Positions 24,976 through 34,423 are shown, counted from the first letter of the stretch. The stretch: DNA of 64,000 bases from DAOMFB01 sp963801475 (GCA_963801475.1 CAWDEX010000001.1:1178001-1242000); one strand, 5' to 3'. Notes: generated by a model from the letters alone, not told the origin. Numbers and translations are program-made.

Positions 24976-26948
24976 CGGACGCCGGCCGGCCACGCGACGA
25001 TCTTCGTGTTGGCTCCGTCGGCGTCGGCCCGGGCCCAGAGCTCGGCGCCCATGGCGTCGGCGAGCCGGCGCGCCACGGCGAGCCCGAACTCGGCGCTCCC
25101 CCGGGCGGCGCCGATGTCGTCGAACAGCTCCTCGGCCCGGCCCGGCGGGAGGGCGGGCCCGACGTCCCGGATCCGGAGCACGACCTTTCCGTCCCGGTGT
25201 CCCGCGGTGACGGCGACGGCCTCGCCCTTCGGAGACGAACGGAGCGAGTGGTCGATCAGGGCGAAGAGAAGGCGCTCCACCCGCTCGCGATCGCCGCGAA
25301 CCGGCGGCAGGTCTCCGGGAACGTCGATCGTCAGGCTGCAGCCGCGCCGGAAGGCCGCCGACGCGAGGTCGGCGCGAATCCCCTCGAGGACCTCCGAGAG
25401 AGGCACGTCCGCGAGCGCCGCGGCCGAGCGCGTCCGACCCGCCACGGCGGCGTCCAGGAGGTCCGCGATGAGGCGCTCGAGGCGCCGGAGGCTCTCGGCG
25501 GCGTTCTGGAGGAGGATCGCCGGCTGCTCGGGGATCCCGTCGGCGAGGTCCGAGAGGACGACCTCGAGGTGCGACTGGACGATGGCGAGAGGGGTCCGGA
25601 GCTCGTGGGCGGCGGCGGTCCAGAAGCGGGCGCGTGCGGCGTCGGCCTCGCGGAGCCGCCGCTGGACCGTGGCCAGCTCGCGGTTCGACTCGGCGACCTC
25701 CTTCTCCAGGACGAGCTCCCGGGCCCGGCGGGCGTGGTCGGGGCGGAGGTCGCGGAGCGTCAGGGCGGACCATCCGCTCTGGCTGTACGTCTCGTCGGAG
25801 GCCGGCAGCGACAGGACCTCGACCGGTACCGTCTCGCCGCTGGCCGCGGCGAGACGCGCCCGCCGGACGGTCACTTCCGACCCGGCGCTCTCCGAGAGCG
25901 GTCCGAATTCGTCCTCCGGGAGGGCGGGGCGGAGGAGCGTGCGGTAGTCGAGGCCGATCAGCTCGGCGGCCACCCGCTCGGTCAGGGCCAGGAAGGGCGG
26001 ATTGGCGAGGAGGATCTCGCCCGAGGTTGCGACGAGGGCCGTCGGCTCCGGGATGCCGCGGAAGAGGAGCTCCACGGCCCGGAGCCGCTTGCGCTCCGCC
26101 TTCTCGCCGGTTCCGCGGGGCGCACGGAGGTCCCGGATCCCCTGCAGGAGGCGGACGGTCGCGCTGACGAGGGCAACGTCCGTCAGGCCGAACGCCGCGG
26201 TGTCGCGGACGGCGTGCAGATAAAGGGCGCTGCCGTCGCCCGGAAGCCGCTGACAGAGGAGCGAACGGACCGGAGCCCCGGCGATGTACGGGCTCGCGTC
26301 GCCCATCAGGGGGTCGCTCTCCACTTCCTCCACGAGGACGGCGCCGGAGCGCGCCGCCGCGGCGCGCAGCTCCGGATAGCGGGCGATCTCGACGCCCCGT
26401 CCCACGGCGGCCGCGCCGAGGCTGGAGGCGACGACGGAGGCCTGCGCCTCGCCCGGCTTCCACCGGAAGAGACTGACGCGGGACGCTTCGAGGAAACGGG
26501 CGAGATGACGGAGCGCGCGCTCGCTGAGATCCTCCTGGCGGTCGAGGACCTCTTCCCAGAGGGAGATGAGCGCGGTCAGCTGCGTCCGCGACAGGAGAAG
26601 TGCGGAGCCGGCGTTCCCGGCTCCGGCGCCGAGGGCCGCCGCCGCCTCCGCCCACCGGTCCGGGGGAAGGACCTCGACGGCGGACGGGCGGCTCGTCTCG
26701 CCCTCGGCGGCGAGGACGAAGACGGTCGGGGGCGTCCGGTTTCCCGGGAGGCGCGCGATGAGGCTTGCGGCGTCGGCGAGGCGTCCCGGCGGCACGACGA
26801 GAATCGCGTCGGGCCGCTCGCGGGCGGCGATCGCTGCGGCTTCGTCGAGGCCGCCGGCGACGAGCGTTTCGGCGCCCGCCTCGACGAGGGTCTCCCGGAT
26901 TCCTGCCGGAATCTCCCCGTGAGGCGCGTACACGAGGAAGGGACGCAT
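24972..26948 (-). CDS. sensor histidine kinase with GAF-like and PAS domains
   Basis: 658 residues, no clear membrane helix. An N-terminal domain (1-130) resembles a degraded receiver or nucleotide-binding fold. A GAF-like region follows (about 150-330). A PAS domain (about 345-420) begins LLFRGIPEPTALVATSGEIL. The dimerisation/phosphoacceptor motif AAAHELRTPLAIVQSH carries His448. The ATPase domain has a weak N box (ALIDHSLRSS) and ends AEFGLAVARRLADAMGAELW. The G1 DxG motif reads RDVGPAL. No response regulator is adjacent. The ATG at 26948 is the start that leaves the divergent gatC promoter free. Confidence 0.82.
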   Translation of the reverse strand: MRPFLVYAPHGEIPAGIRETLVEAGAETLVAGGLDEAAAIAARERPDAILVVPPGRLADAASLIARLPGNRTPPTVFVLAAEGETSRPSAVEVLPPDRWAEAAAALGAGAGNAGSALLLSRTQLTALISLWEEVLDRQEDLSERALRHLARFLEASRVSLFRWKPGEAQASVVASSLGAAAVGRGVEIARYPELRAAAARSGAVLVEEVESDPLMGDASPYIAGAPVRSLLCQRLPGDGSALYLHAVRDTAAFGLTDVALVSATVRLLQGIRDLRAPRGTGEKAERKRLRAVELLFRGIPEPTALVATSGEILLANPPFLALTERVAAELIGLDYRTLLRPALPEDEFGPLSESAGSEVTVRRARLAAASGETVPVEVLSLPASDETYSQSGWSALTLRDLRPDHARRARELVLEKEVAESNRELATVQRRLREADAARARFWTAAAHELRTPLAIVQSHLEVVLSDLADGIPEQPAILLQNAAESLRRLERLIADLLDAAVAGRTRSAAALADVPLSEVLEGIRADLASAAFRRGCSLTIDVPGDLPPVRGDRERVERLLFALIDHSLRSSPKGEAVAVTAGHRDGKVVLRIRDVGPALPPGRAEELFDDIGAARGSAEFGLAVARRLADAMGAELWARADADGANTKIVAWPAGVR

Positions 26949-26983
26949 GTTGCCCTGTGCACACAAGGTAGCACAGCGCCCGC

Positions 26984-26989
26984 TATAAT
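26984..26989 (+). promoter_or_regulatory. -10 box, leaderless promoter of gatC
   Basis: A perfect TATAAT ends six bases before the gatC GTG, so the expected transcription start is the first base of the start codon. No Shine-Dalgarno and no clear -35 are present. Confidence 0.55.
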
Positions 26990-26995
26990 TTTTCG

Positions 26996-27283
26996 GTGAA
27001 GATCGACCGCGACCTCGTCGCGAAAGTCGCCCGTCTGGCCGCGCTCGAGCTCTCTGCCGCCGAGGAGACCGAGCTGTCGGGCCAGCTGACGCGCATCGTG
27101 GAGCACTTCGAGGCGCTCCGCGCCGTTCCCGAGGGTCTCCTCGCCGGAGCGCCGGAGGCGCCCGCCACGCCTCTCCGCGCCGACACGCCCGCGGACGGCT
27201 CCCCGGGCCGCCGGGTCGAATCGAACGCACCCGAGTTCGCGCACGGACACTTCGTCGTGCCGCGCGTGGTCTCGAGGGACTGA
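26996..27283 (+). CDS. gatC: Asp-tRNA(Asn)/Glu-tRNA(Gln) amidotransferase subunit C
   Basis: GatC, 95 residues, stabilises the GatA-GatB amidotransferase that converts mischarged Glu-tRNA(Gln) or Asp-tRNA(Asn). It has the family N terminus VAKVARLAALELSAAEE, the central LTRIVEHFEALRAV and the C-terminal VVPRVV. It is followed two bases later by gatA; gatB is not in the window. The GTG start has a TATAAT just upstream, so translation is probably leaderless. Confidence 0.93.
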   Translation: MKIDRDLVAKVARLAALELSAAEETELSGQLTRIVEHFEALRAVPEGLLAGAPEAPATPLRADTPADGSPGRRVESNAPEFAHGHFVVPRVVSRD

Positions 27284-27285
27284 GG

Positions 27286-28770
27286 TTGTCGAGCTCCGTC
27301 GACGCCCTTCTCGACGGCCCGGTGTCGGACCTCGCGGCCGCCGTCCGCTCCGGGTCGGTCCGCGCCGCGGAGGTCGTCGAAGCGTCCCTCGGCCGCGTGC
27401 ACGGCGCGTCGGACCGGCTCGGCGCGTTTCTTCACGTCGCCGGGGACGAGGCCCGGAAAGCCGCCGACGGCGTGGACCGCCGAGCGGCCGCCGGCGAGGC
27501 GTTGCCGCTGGCTGGCGTGCCGCTCGCGGTGAAGGACAACATCAACGTGGCGGGGCTCCCGTCGACGGCAGGCTCCCGGCTCCTCGCGGGATTCGTCGCG
27601 CCGGACGATGCGACCTGCGTCGCGCGCCTCGTCCACGCCGGCGCCGTCGTCGTCGCCAAGACGAACTGCGACGAGTTCGGCATGGGCTCCTCGAACGAGA
27701 ACTCCGCCTTCCGGCCGGTGAAGAACCCGTGGGACCTTTCCCGCGTGCCGGGCGGCTCTTCCGGCGGTTCGGCGGCGTCCGTGGCGGCCGGGACCGTCCC
27801 GCTCGCCCTCGGCACCGACACGGGGGGCTCCGTGCGGCAGCCGGCGGCGCTGTGCGGACTGGCGGGGTGGAAGCCGACGTACGGCCGCGTCTCGCGTTAC
27901 GGGCTCATCGCCTTCGCCTCGTCGTTCGACCAGGCGGGCGCCCTGGCCCGGACGGTGGCCGACGCGGCCCTCGCCTTCGCGCTGATGGCGGGAGGGGACG
28001 CGAGGGACTCCACCTCCCTCACGACGCCCGTGCCGGACGTCCTCGGGCGCCTCGGCCGGGAGATCGCGGGGACCCGGATCGGCCTCCTCGCCGAGGCGGA
28101 CGCGCCGGAGGGGGGCCTTCACCCGGACGTCGCCGCCACGTTCGCGGCGACCGCGGCGGCGCTGATGAGCGCGGGCGCGATCGTTCGCCGCGTCTCGGTC
28201 CCTCGAGTGCCGATGGCGGTCCCGATCTACTACCTGACCGCGACGGCGGAGGCCTCCTCGAACCTCGCCCGATTCGACGGCGTTCGATACGGCGCGCGGC
28301 GCGACGGCGGGACGCTCTCGGAGCTCTACCGGACGACGCGCTCGGGCGGGTTCGGCCCGGAGGTGAAGCGACGGATCCTCCTCGGGACGTTCGCCCTTTC
28401 CTCGGGCTACCACGACGCCTACTACGGCCGGGCGCAGAAGGTCCGCGCGCTGCTCGCGCGCGACTTCGCGGCGGCGTTCGGTGAGGTCGATGCGATCCTC
28501 TGCCCGACCTCTCCCGAGCCCGCGTTCCCGCTCGGGGCGAAGACGGACGACCCCCTGTCGATGTACCTCGCCGACGTCTTCACGGTCCCGCCGAGCCTCG
28601 CGGGGCTTCCGGCCGTCTCGGTTCCGTCGGGCTTCTCGGCCGAAGGCCTGCCGGTCGGAATGCAGTTCGTCGGACCGGCCGACTCCGAGCCGCTCCTCTT
28701 CCGCCTGGCGCAGGCCGTCGAGGTTGCGGCGGGCGTTTCCGGGCGACGGCCTCCCGGTCCGGTCACTTGA
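27286..28770 (+). CDS. gatA: Asp-tRNA(Asn)/Glu-tRNA(Gln) amidotransferase subunit A
   Basis: GatA, 494 residues, releases ammonia from glutamine for transamidation of tRNA-bound Glu or Asp. The amidase-signature triad is visible: Lys83 in VAVKDNINV, the cis-serine in GGSSGGSAASVAAG, and Ser182 in TDTGGSVRQPAALCG. GatA-specific features include TNCDEFGMGSSNENSA. The start is TTG directly after GAGG, and the stop forms a TTGA overlap with the amidase gene. Together with gatC it indicates indirect Gln- or Asn-tRNA charging; the tRNA-Gln gene lies at 61.7 kb. Confidence 0.95.
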   Translation: MSSSVDALLDGPVSDLAAAVRSGSVRAAEVVEASLGRVHGASDRLGAFLHVAGDEARKAADGVDRRAAAGEALPLAGVPLAVKDNINVAGLPSTAGSRLLAGFVAPDDATCVARLVHAGAVVVAKTNCDEFGMGSSNENSAFRPVKNPWDLSRVPGGSSGGSAASVAAGTVPLALGTDTGGSVRQPAALCGLAGWKPTYGRVSRYGLIAFASSFDQAGALARTVADAALAFALMAGGDARDSTSLTTPVPDVLGRLGREIAGTRIGLLAEADAPEGGLHPDVAATFAATAAALMSAGAIVRRVSVPRVPMAVPIYYLTATAEASSNLARFDGVRYGARRDGGTLSELYRTTRSGGFGPEVKRRILLGTFALSSGYHDAYYGRAQKVRALLARDFAAAFGEVDAILCPTSPEPAFPLGAKTDDPLSMYLADVFTVPPSLAGLPAVSVPSGFSAEGLPVGMQFVGPADSEPLLFRLAQAVEVAAGVSGRRPPGPVT

Positions 28771-30683
28771 GACGGGGGATCGTCGCCCTCGCCCTCGTCC
28801 TGGCCGCGACCGCCGCGACGGCCCCCGGCGCCCCCCCCGGCGGAGAGCGCCGGGTCGCCGTGTCGCCGGACTTCTCGGTCGTCCTCGCGAACGGGAAGAT
28901 CTCGGTCGAAGCCCGGCCGCTCGAAGGCGAGACGCCGATGGAGTTCGCGGCCCGGCTCGTGGCGAGCCCGGCGACGGCCGGAGAGATCCTCGCCCTGCCG
29001 GGTCAGCCCTCGGTCAGGAGGGCGGTGGTGGTCCCGTACACGGCGCTCGCCGGCGAGGTCAAGCTGGCGGCGATCACGGCACTCTTCCCGGCGGACGTCC
29101 GGGCGACGGCCGGCTGGCTCCACATCGCGGTCGCGGAGGAGAACCTCGCGACGACGGCCGAGTGGTTCACGGGGCGGGCGGAGCTGGCGGGCGCGATCTC
29201 GAAGGAAAACGGCCTCACCTCGGACGTCATCGGCCGTGGGACGACGGTCCGGATCCCGACCGAGTTGCTCCTCCGCCCGTTCCGGGACGCCGAGGCCCTC
29301 GACGAGACGGAGGCTCCGCAGCTCGCCTTCGGCGAGGACGAGAAGGGACGCTACGCGTTGTACCGGCTCCGCAAGAGGGAGGCGCTCTACTCGGCCGTCG
29401 TCGTCCGGTTCACGGGGCGCGTCCATGCGCCGGACGTCATCGAGCTGGCGGGGGCGATCGCGGCGCGGTCGGGCATCGAGGACGTGCGCTCCATTCCGGT
29501 CGGCTACCCGGTGAAGATCCCCCTCGACGTCCTTTCCGAGGAGTACCTTCCTCCCGACGACCCCCGGGCCCGGGAGCGCGCCCTCGAACGGGCCGAGACG
29601 GCACAGTTCGCACAGCCGCTGCCGGCGCAGGGGCTCGCGGGCGTCCGGATCGTCCTTGACGCCGGTCACGGCGGCCGGGACACCGGGACGATTCACGGTG
29701 GCCTCTGGGAGGCGACGTACGTCTACGACGTGGCGGTGCGTCTCCGAAGGCTCCTCCTCGAGCGGACGCAGGCCGACGTCGTCCTGACGACGAAGGACGA
29801 GAAGACCGGCTGGAAGGTCGTGGAGAAGGACCGCCTCACCTCACGAAAGTCGCAGGTGCTCCTGACCGACCCGCCGTACGACCTCGAGGATCCCGTCGTC
29901 GGCGTCAACCTCCGCTGGTACCTCGCCAACAGCCTCATGAAGCGCCCCGGGCCGGAGAAGAAGAAGATCCCGCCGGAGCGGACGGTCTTCGTCTCGCTCC
30001 ACGCGGACTCGCTCCATCCGTCGCTCCGCGGCGCCATGGTCTACGTGCCGGGGGAGCGATTTCTCCGGGAGCGGTACGGGAAGCGGGGCGAGGCGTTCGC
30101 TTCCTACCGGGAGTGGCAGGAGCAGCCCGTCGTCTCGTTCAGCCGCCGCGACCGCGTCGCCTCTGAAGGAGCGTCGACGGCGCTCGCCGGGAAGATCGTC
30201 GCTTCGATGCGAAAGTACGGCCTGGCCGTCCACCCCTTCTCGCCGGTCCGGACGCACGTGATCCGCGCGGGACGCGAGTGGGTCCCCGCCGTCCTCCGCT
30301 ACAACCGGATCCCGAACCGCGTTCTCGTCGAGATCGCGAACCTGGCCAACGAGGAGGATCGCGACCTTCTCGTCACGCGCCGGTTCCGGCAGGGCGTGGC
30401 CGAGGCGGTTGCGACCGGACTTCTGGAGTACTTCGGGGCGGACGGAAGCGCGGCGGTCGCGACGGCCGCCGTGGCCGTCTCCGGTCCCGACGACATCGCG
30501 GGTCCCTGGCCCGCGGCGAAGGCGCCTCCGGTGCGGGCGAAGGCCTCGGCTCCGACGAAGACGCCCCCGGCGCCGGCGAAGCTCTCGGCCCCGGCGAAAG
30601 CGCCGGCGGCGAAGGCCGCCGTGCCGAAGAAACCCCCGAGGAAGAAGGCGACGAAGAAGACGCCGACGCCGCCTCCGCGCTAG
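28767..30683 (+). CDS. N-acetylmuramoyl-L-alanine amidase (Amidase_3) with LysM-like region
   Basis: A 638-residue secreted zinc amidase that cuts the peptide from muramic acid in peptidoglycan. There is a signal peptide (about residues 1-22). The 25-270 region contains LysM-like segments (VIELAGAIAARSGIEDVRSI). The catalytic domain (about 290-560) has DAGHGGRDTGT (zinc His), EATYVYDVA (zinc Glu), FVSLHADS (zinc His) and VLVEIANLANEED (catalytic Glu). The last 90 residues are a low-complexity Ala/Pro/Lys tail. TTG start in a TTGA overlap with gatA. Its stop shares CTAG with the convergent hydrolase. Confidence 0.9.
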   Translation: MRRGIVALALVLAATAATAPGAPPGGERRVAVSPDFSVVLANGKISVEARPLEGETPMEFAARLVASPATAGEILALPGQPSVRRAVVVPYTALAGEVKLAAITALFPADVRATAGWLHIAVAEENLATTAEWFTGRAELAGAISKENGLTSDVIGRGTTVRIPTELLLRPFRDAEALDETEAPQLAFGEDEKGRYALYRLRKREALYSAVVVRFTGRVHAPDVIELAGAIAARSGIEDVRSIPVGYPVKIPLDVLSEEYLPPDDPRARERALERAETAQFAQPLPAQGLAGVRIVLDAGHGGRDTGTIHGGLWEATYVYDVAVRLRRLLLERTQADVVLTTKDEKTGWKVVEKDRLTSRKSQVLLTDPPYDLEDPVVGVNLRWYLANSLMKRPGPEKKKIPPERTVFVSLHADSLHPSLRGAMVYVPGERFLRERYGKRGEAFASYREWQEQPVVSFSRRDRVASEGASTALAGKIVASMRKYGLAVHPFSPVRTHVIRAGREWVPAVLRYNRIPNRVLVEIANLANEEDRDLLVTRRFRQGVAEAVATGLLEYFGADGSAAVATAAVAVSGPDDIAGPWPAAKAPPVRAKASAPTKTPPAPAKLSAPAKAPAAKAAVPKKPPRKKATKKTPTPPPR

Positions 30684-31648
30684 CGCCGGAGGAACTCGAT
30701 CAGGCGGGCGTCCACCTCGGCCGGCCGCTCCTCGAGGACGAGGTGTCCCGCTCCCGGCACGACGAACCACCCGGCCCGCGGAAGCTCCGTCCGGAGCGGC
30801 GCCCCCTTCGCGAGGGGCACCCACGAGTCCTTGTCGCCCCAGACGATCAGGACGGGGATCCGGATCTCCGCGAGCGGGCGGGCGAGGACGCTCTTCGACG
30901 TGTCGCGTGCCATGCCGAGGAGCGCCAGCTCCCAGTCCTTCATCCGCCGCGGCGCCGCGTATCCCTCGATGACGTCCGCCGTCACGAGCGACGGGTCCCC
31001 GAATCCGGTGCGAAGGGTCCGACCGGATCCCGGAGGCGCAAGCTTCCGTCGAACGACGATCTGCGCCCAGCGGCGAACGGGGGGAAAACGGAGGAGCCAG
31101 CGCCCGGCTCCCGGCGCCTTCCCTTCGAAGAAGACCGGCGCCACGAAGACGACCTTCTCGACGACCTCGGGGTGACGCTCGACGACGTGGGCGACGATGT
31201 TCCCGCCGAGGCTGTGGCCGACGAGGGTCGCTCTCGCGATCCCCATCTCCTTCATGGCCGCGACCACGAATTCCGCCTGGGCCGGGTGCGAGTAGTCGGC
31301 CCCCCAGCTCTTGTCGGAGAGGCCGAATCCGCGCAGGTCGAACGTCGCGACGTGGAAGCCCGCCGCCGCGAGGGGCGCGACGTTCTTCCGGAACGAGAAG
31401 GTCGAGCCGCCGAATCCGTGGACGAGGACGACGGCCGGACCGTCCCGGGGTCCCGCCTCCACGACGAAGGTCCGCGTCCCGTCGATCGTCGCGAAGCGCC
31501 CTCCGGGGGACGCGAGCGTCTCGGCCGCGACCGGGGCGGGGCCGGGAAGCGGAACCAGGTACGGGACGACGCAGAAGGCCGCGAAGAGGCCGGCCAGAGA
31601 GAAGGCGGCGACCCGCAGGGCTTTCCGGAGGCGCAAAGGGAGAGGCAC
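30680..31648 (-). CDS. membrane-anchored alpha/beta hydrolase
   Basis: 322 residues. An N-terminal hydrophobic helix (about 12-34) acts as a signal anchor, so the enzyme probably faces the periplasm. The fold shows VVLVHGFGGSTFSF, DLRGFGLSDK, the nucleophile serine in LVGHSLGGNIVAH, Asp in VWGDKDSWVP and His in PGAGHLVLEERP. The substrate is unknown; the family includes esterases and haloalkane/epoxide hydrolases. GTG start. It lies 12 bases downstream of the EamA gene on the same strand, so the two are probably co-transcribed. Confidence 0.82.
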   Translation of the reverse strand: MPLPLRLRKALRVAAFSLAGLFAAFCVVPYLVPLPGPAPVAAETLASPGGRFATIDGTRTFVVEAGPRDGPAVVLVHGFGGSTFSFRKNVAPLAAAGFHVATFDLRGFGLSDKSWGADYSHPAQAEFVVAAMKEMGIARATLVGHSLGGNIVAHVVERHPEVVEKVVFVAPVFFEGKAPGAGRWLLRFPPVRRWAQIVVRRKLAPPGSGRTLRTGFGDPSLVTADVIEGYAAPRRMKDWELALLGMARDTSKSVLARPLAEIRIPVLIVWGDKDSWVPLAKGAPLRTELPRAGWFVVPGAGHLVLEERPAEVDARLIEFLRR

Positions 31649-31660
31649 GGGGCGAGGAGT

Positions 31661-32578
31661 CTAGCGCCCGCCGGCGCCTCCCGACCGGCGGAAGCGAACC
31701 GCCGATTTCGTCAGGCCGAGGCCGGCGAGGACGACCCCGGCGGAAAGGAGCTTCTCGACGCCGAAGGCCTCGCCCGTCCAGAGCGCGGACGAGACCCCGG
31801 CCAGGACCGGGACGAGAAAGCCGAAGCTCGTCGTCTGCGCGACACCGAGCACCTGCAGGGCGAAGGTCCATAGCCGGAAGGCGAGAACGAGCGGCAGTAC
31901 GGCCGAGAGAACGACGATGAGCCAGGTTCCGGCGCTGACGGCGCTGTAGTCCTGCCGCGCCATGGCGGGCGCGCAGTAGACGAGGAGCGGGACGCTCCCG
32001 CCGACGAACGTGGCGAATTGCGCCTGGAACGGCGTCAGCCGCCCCGGGAGGCGCGCGGCCACGACGGTGTAGACCGCCCACGTGGCCGCCGACAGGAGGC
32101 AGAGGACGTTTCCGGCCAGGCTCCCTCCTCCGGCGGACTGGCTGGTGGCGACGAAGAGGGCGACGCCGCCGTAGGCGACGGCGGAGCCGAGGGCCGACCG
32201 CGGGGTCCACCGTTCCTGCCCGAGGAGGACGACGAAGAGGAGCGAGAAGAGGGGGGAGGTCGCGTTGAGGAGCGCGGCGGCAAATCCGCTGGTTCCGGCC
32301 ACGCCCCACGCGAAGAAGACCTGGTAGAGGCCGACGCCGGTGAGCGCGAGGAGCGCGGCGAGGCCGCGCTGTCCGCGTGCCGGCAGCACGGGACCGGGGC
32401 GCCACGCCGCCTCGGCCAGCAGCAGCGACGCGGCGAGGACGAACCGCCAGCCCGTGTAGGCGAGCGGGTGCATCTCGCGGAGGGCGATCTTCATGGCGGG
32501 GTAGTTCACGCCCCAGACGGCCACCGTCACGAGGGCGTAGGAGACGGCGAGGGCGCGGCGCGCCGCAGCGGGGGCCAC
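31661..32578 (-). CDS. EamA/DMT superfamily transporter
   Basis: 305 residues with ten predicted membrane helices in two EamA repeats. Repeat 1 begins YALVTVAVWGVNYPAMKIAL; repeat 2 begins NVLCLLSAATWAVYTVVAAR. Members export amino acids, drugs or metabolites; the substrate here cannot be predicted. GTG start with TAAAGT six bases upstream, suggesting a leaderless message. It is transcribed divergently from the ABC system. Confidence 0.85.
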   Translation of the reverse strand: MAPAAARRALAVSYALVTVAVWGVNYPAMKIALREMHPLAYTGWRFVLAASLLLAEAAWRPGPVLPARGQRGLAALLALTGVGLYQVFFAWGVAGTSGFAAALLNATSPLFSLLFVVLLGQERWTPRSALGSAVAYGGVALFVATSQSAGGGSLAGNVLCLLSAATWAVYTVVAARLPGRLTPFQAQFATFVGGSVPLLVYCAPAMARQDYSAVSAGTWLIVVLSAVLPLVLAFRLWTFALQVLGVAQTTSFGFLVPVLAGVSSALWTGEAFGVEKLLSAGVVLAGLGLTKSAVRFRRSGGAGGR

Positions 32579-32584
32579 GGGCCC

Positions 32585-32590
32585 ACTTTA
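32585..32590 (-). promoter_or_regulatory. -10 box, leaderless promoter of the EamA transporter
   Basis: On the minus strand TAAAGT ends six bases before the GTG start. No ribosome-binding site lies between. Confidence 0.4.
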
Positions 32591-32602
32591 GCCGTCTCCT
32601 GC

Positions 32603-32608
32603 TATATT
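32603..32608 (+). promoter_or_regulatory. -10 box of the ABC/GldG-like operon
   Basis: TATATT lies 63 bases before the ABC ATPase ATG. The leader carries GGAGAGA seven bases before the start, so this operon is not leaderless. Confidence 0.45.
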
Positions 32609-32670
32609 CCGCGGGCCTCCGCGGCGCCGGCCGGATCCGAGGATCCAGGCCCTCTCGGAGAGAGAACAAG

Positions 32671-33688
32671 ATGCTCGAAGTCCAGAACCTCTCGAAGTCG
32701 TACTACGGAACGGCGGCCGTGGACGGCGTCAGCTTCCGCGTCGAGGACGGTGAGATCCTCGGCTTTCTGGGGCCGAACGGCGCCGGGAAGACGACGACGA
32801 TGCGGATGATCACCGGCTTCCTTCCCCCGACGGCCGGGACGGTGACGCTCGCCGGCCTCGACGTCCTCGCCAGGCCGCTGGAGGCGAAGCGGCATCTCGG
32901 GTACCTCCCCGAGACGCTGGCCCTCTACCCGGAGATGCGCGTCCGCGAGTACGTGAGCTATCGCGCGCAGCTCTGCGGCGTCCCGGGGCGGGAGACGAAG
33001 GCCCGCGTCGACGAGGCGCTCGGCAAGTGCTTCGTGGACGACGTGGCCGACAAAGCCGATCGCCAACCTCTCCAAGGGGTATCGGCAGCGCGTGGGCCTG
33101 GCGGCCGCCCTTGTCCACAAACCGAGGGTGCTGGTCCTCGACGAGCCGACCGTGGGGCTCGACCCCCGTCAGATCGTGAAGGTCCGGGAGCTGATCCGCG
33201 ACCTGAAGAAGGACCACACGATCCTCCTCTCGACCCACATCCTTCCCGAGGTCGAGCTCGTCTGCGACCGGATCCTGATCATCGACCGGGGGAAGATCGT
33301 GGCGCAGGGAACGTCCGAGACGCTCCGCCAGGAGATGTCGCAGCACCCCGGGCTGGTCGTGGCCCTGAAGGGCGAGATCTCCGAGGCCGACACGGCGCTC
33401 CACCAGATTCCCGGCGTCACCCACGCGGCGCGGATCGGGGCTGCGGGCGAGACGCGGGTTCTCATCGAGTCCTCGCACGGCCTGGACCTCAGGGAGGCCG
33501 TCTTCCGCGAGATCGTCGCGCGCGGCTGGACCCTCCTCGAACTGACGCCGCGCCAGGCGACGCTCGAGGACGTGTTCGTCCGGCTCGTCGCGAAGGAGGA
33601 GATGCCGCCCGAGGCCGACGCGGAAGCGCTCGCCCGGGAGCGCGCCACGACCGTCGAGGTCCCGAAGTTCACGGAGGACCCGCAGTGA
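32671..33688 (+). CDS. ABC transporter ATP-binding protein (single-base frameshift)
   Basis: An ABC-2-type ATPase of about 338 residues when repaired. Walker A is GPNGAGKTTTMRMI, Walker B is VLVLDEPTVGLDP, and the switch histidine is in LSTHIL. An extra base in the AAA run at 33052-33054 shifts the frame. Before it the protein reads to FVDDVADK; after removing one A it continues PIANLSKGYRQRVGLAAAL, which restores the ABC signature LSKGYRQR. As written the gene is broken within the signature region. A sequence error is likely because the rest is intact. The C-terminal 100 residues form a regulatory domain typical of GldA-like ATPases. Confidence 0.85.
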
Positions 33689-34422
33689 AGGCCCTCGTCG
33701 CGATCGTCAAGCGTGAGTTCTTCTCGTACTTCGTCAGCCCGCTCGCCTACGTCATCCTGACGGCGTTCCTGCTCGTCAGCGGCACGGTGTTCGTCCTCCT
33801 GGTGAACGCGCTGAACGCTCCCGAGACGCCGTCCACCGCGATGATGTCGCTCTACTTCACGAACGTCTTCCAGTGGATCTTCCTGATGATCGTCTCCTCG
33901 GTCATCTCGATGCGACTCCTCTCCGAGGAACGGAAGTCCGGCTCGATCGAGAGCCTCCTGACGGCGCCGGTTTCCGAGGCGACGGTGGTGACGGGGAAGT
34001 TCATCGGGGCGTGGTGCTTCTTCCTGTTCCTCTTCCTCCCCACGCTGGTCTATCCGCTCCTCCTCTCGGGCGTCAGCCGGATCGATGCCGGTCCCGTCCT
34101 CTCGGGCTACCTCGGCATCGCCCTCATCGGCGCGCTGTTCCTCTCCGCGGGGACCTTCGCCTCGGCCCTGACGAAGAACCAGATCGTCGCGGCGATCGTC
34201 GCGTTCGCGATCGTCCTCGGGAGCTTCCTCCTCGGGATCTTCCGGGACGTCCTTCCCTCCACGAACCTCCGGGACGCCCTCTCGTACCTGAACATCCTCG
34301 ATCACATGGACGACTTCTCGCGAGGCATCGTCGACACGCGGCGGCTCGTGTACGTCGGCTCGACGGTCACGTTCTTCCTCTTCCTCGCGACGCGCGCGCT
34401 CGAAGTGAACAAGGGGAAGTGA
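33685..34422 (+). CDS. ABC-2 type transporter permease
   Basis: 245 residues with six predicted membrane helices, starting KREFFSYFVSPLAYVILTAF, the hallmark of GldF/CcmB-like ABC-2 permeases. The conserved cytoplasmic segment RLLSEERKSGSIESLLTAPVS is the coupling region for the ATPase. GTG start in a GTGA overlap with the ATPase stop. It forms the membrane part of the four-gene ABC system with the downstream GldG-like and DUF4340 proteins. Confidence 0.9.
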   Translation: MKALVAIVKREFFSYFVSPLAYVILTAFLLVSGTVFVLLVNALNAPETPSTAMMSLYFTNVFQWIFLMIVSSVISMRLLSEERKSGSIESLLTAPVSEATVVTGKFIGAWCFFLFLFLPTLVYPLLLSGVSRIDAGPVLSGYLGIALIGALFLSAGTFASALTKNQIVAAIVAFAIVLGSFLLGIFRDVLPSTNLRDALSYLNILDHMDDFSRGIVDTRRLVYVGSTVTFFLFLATRALEVNKGK

Positions 34423-34423
34423 G

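Noticed and set aside
30480..30680. A minisatellite or CRISPR-like repeat at the amidase 3' end
   Set aside because: The repeats are codon-level Ala/Pro/Lys repetition of irregular length, continuing the amidase frame to its stop.
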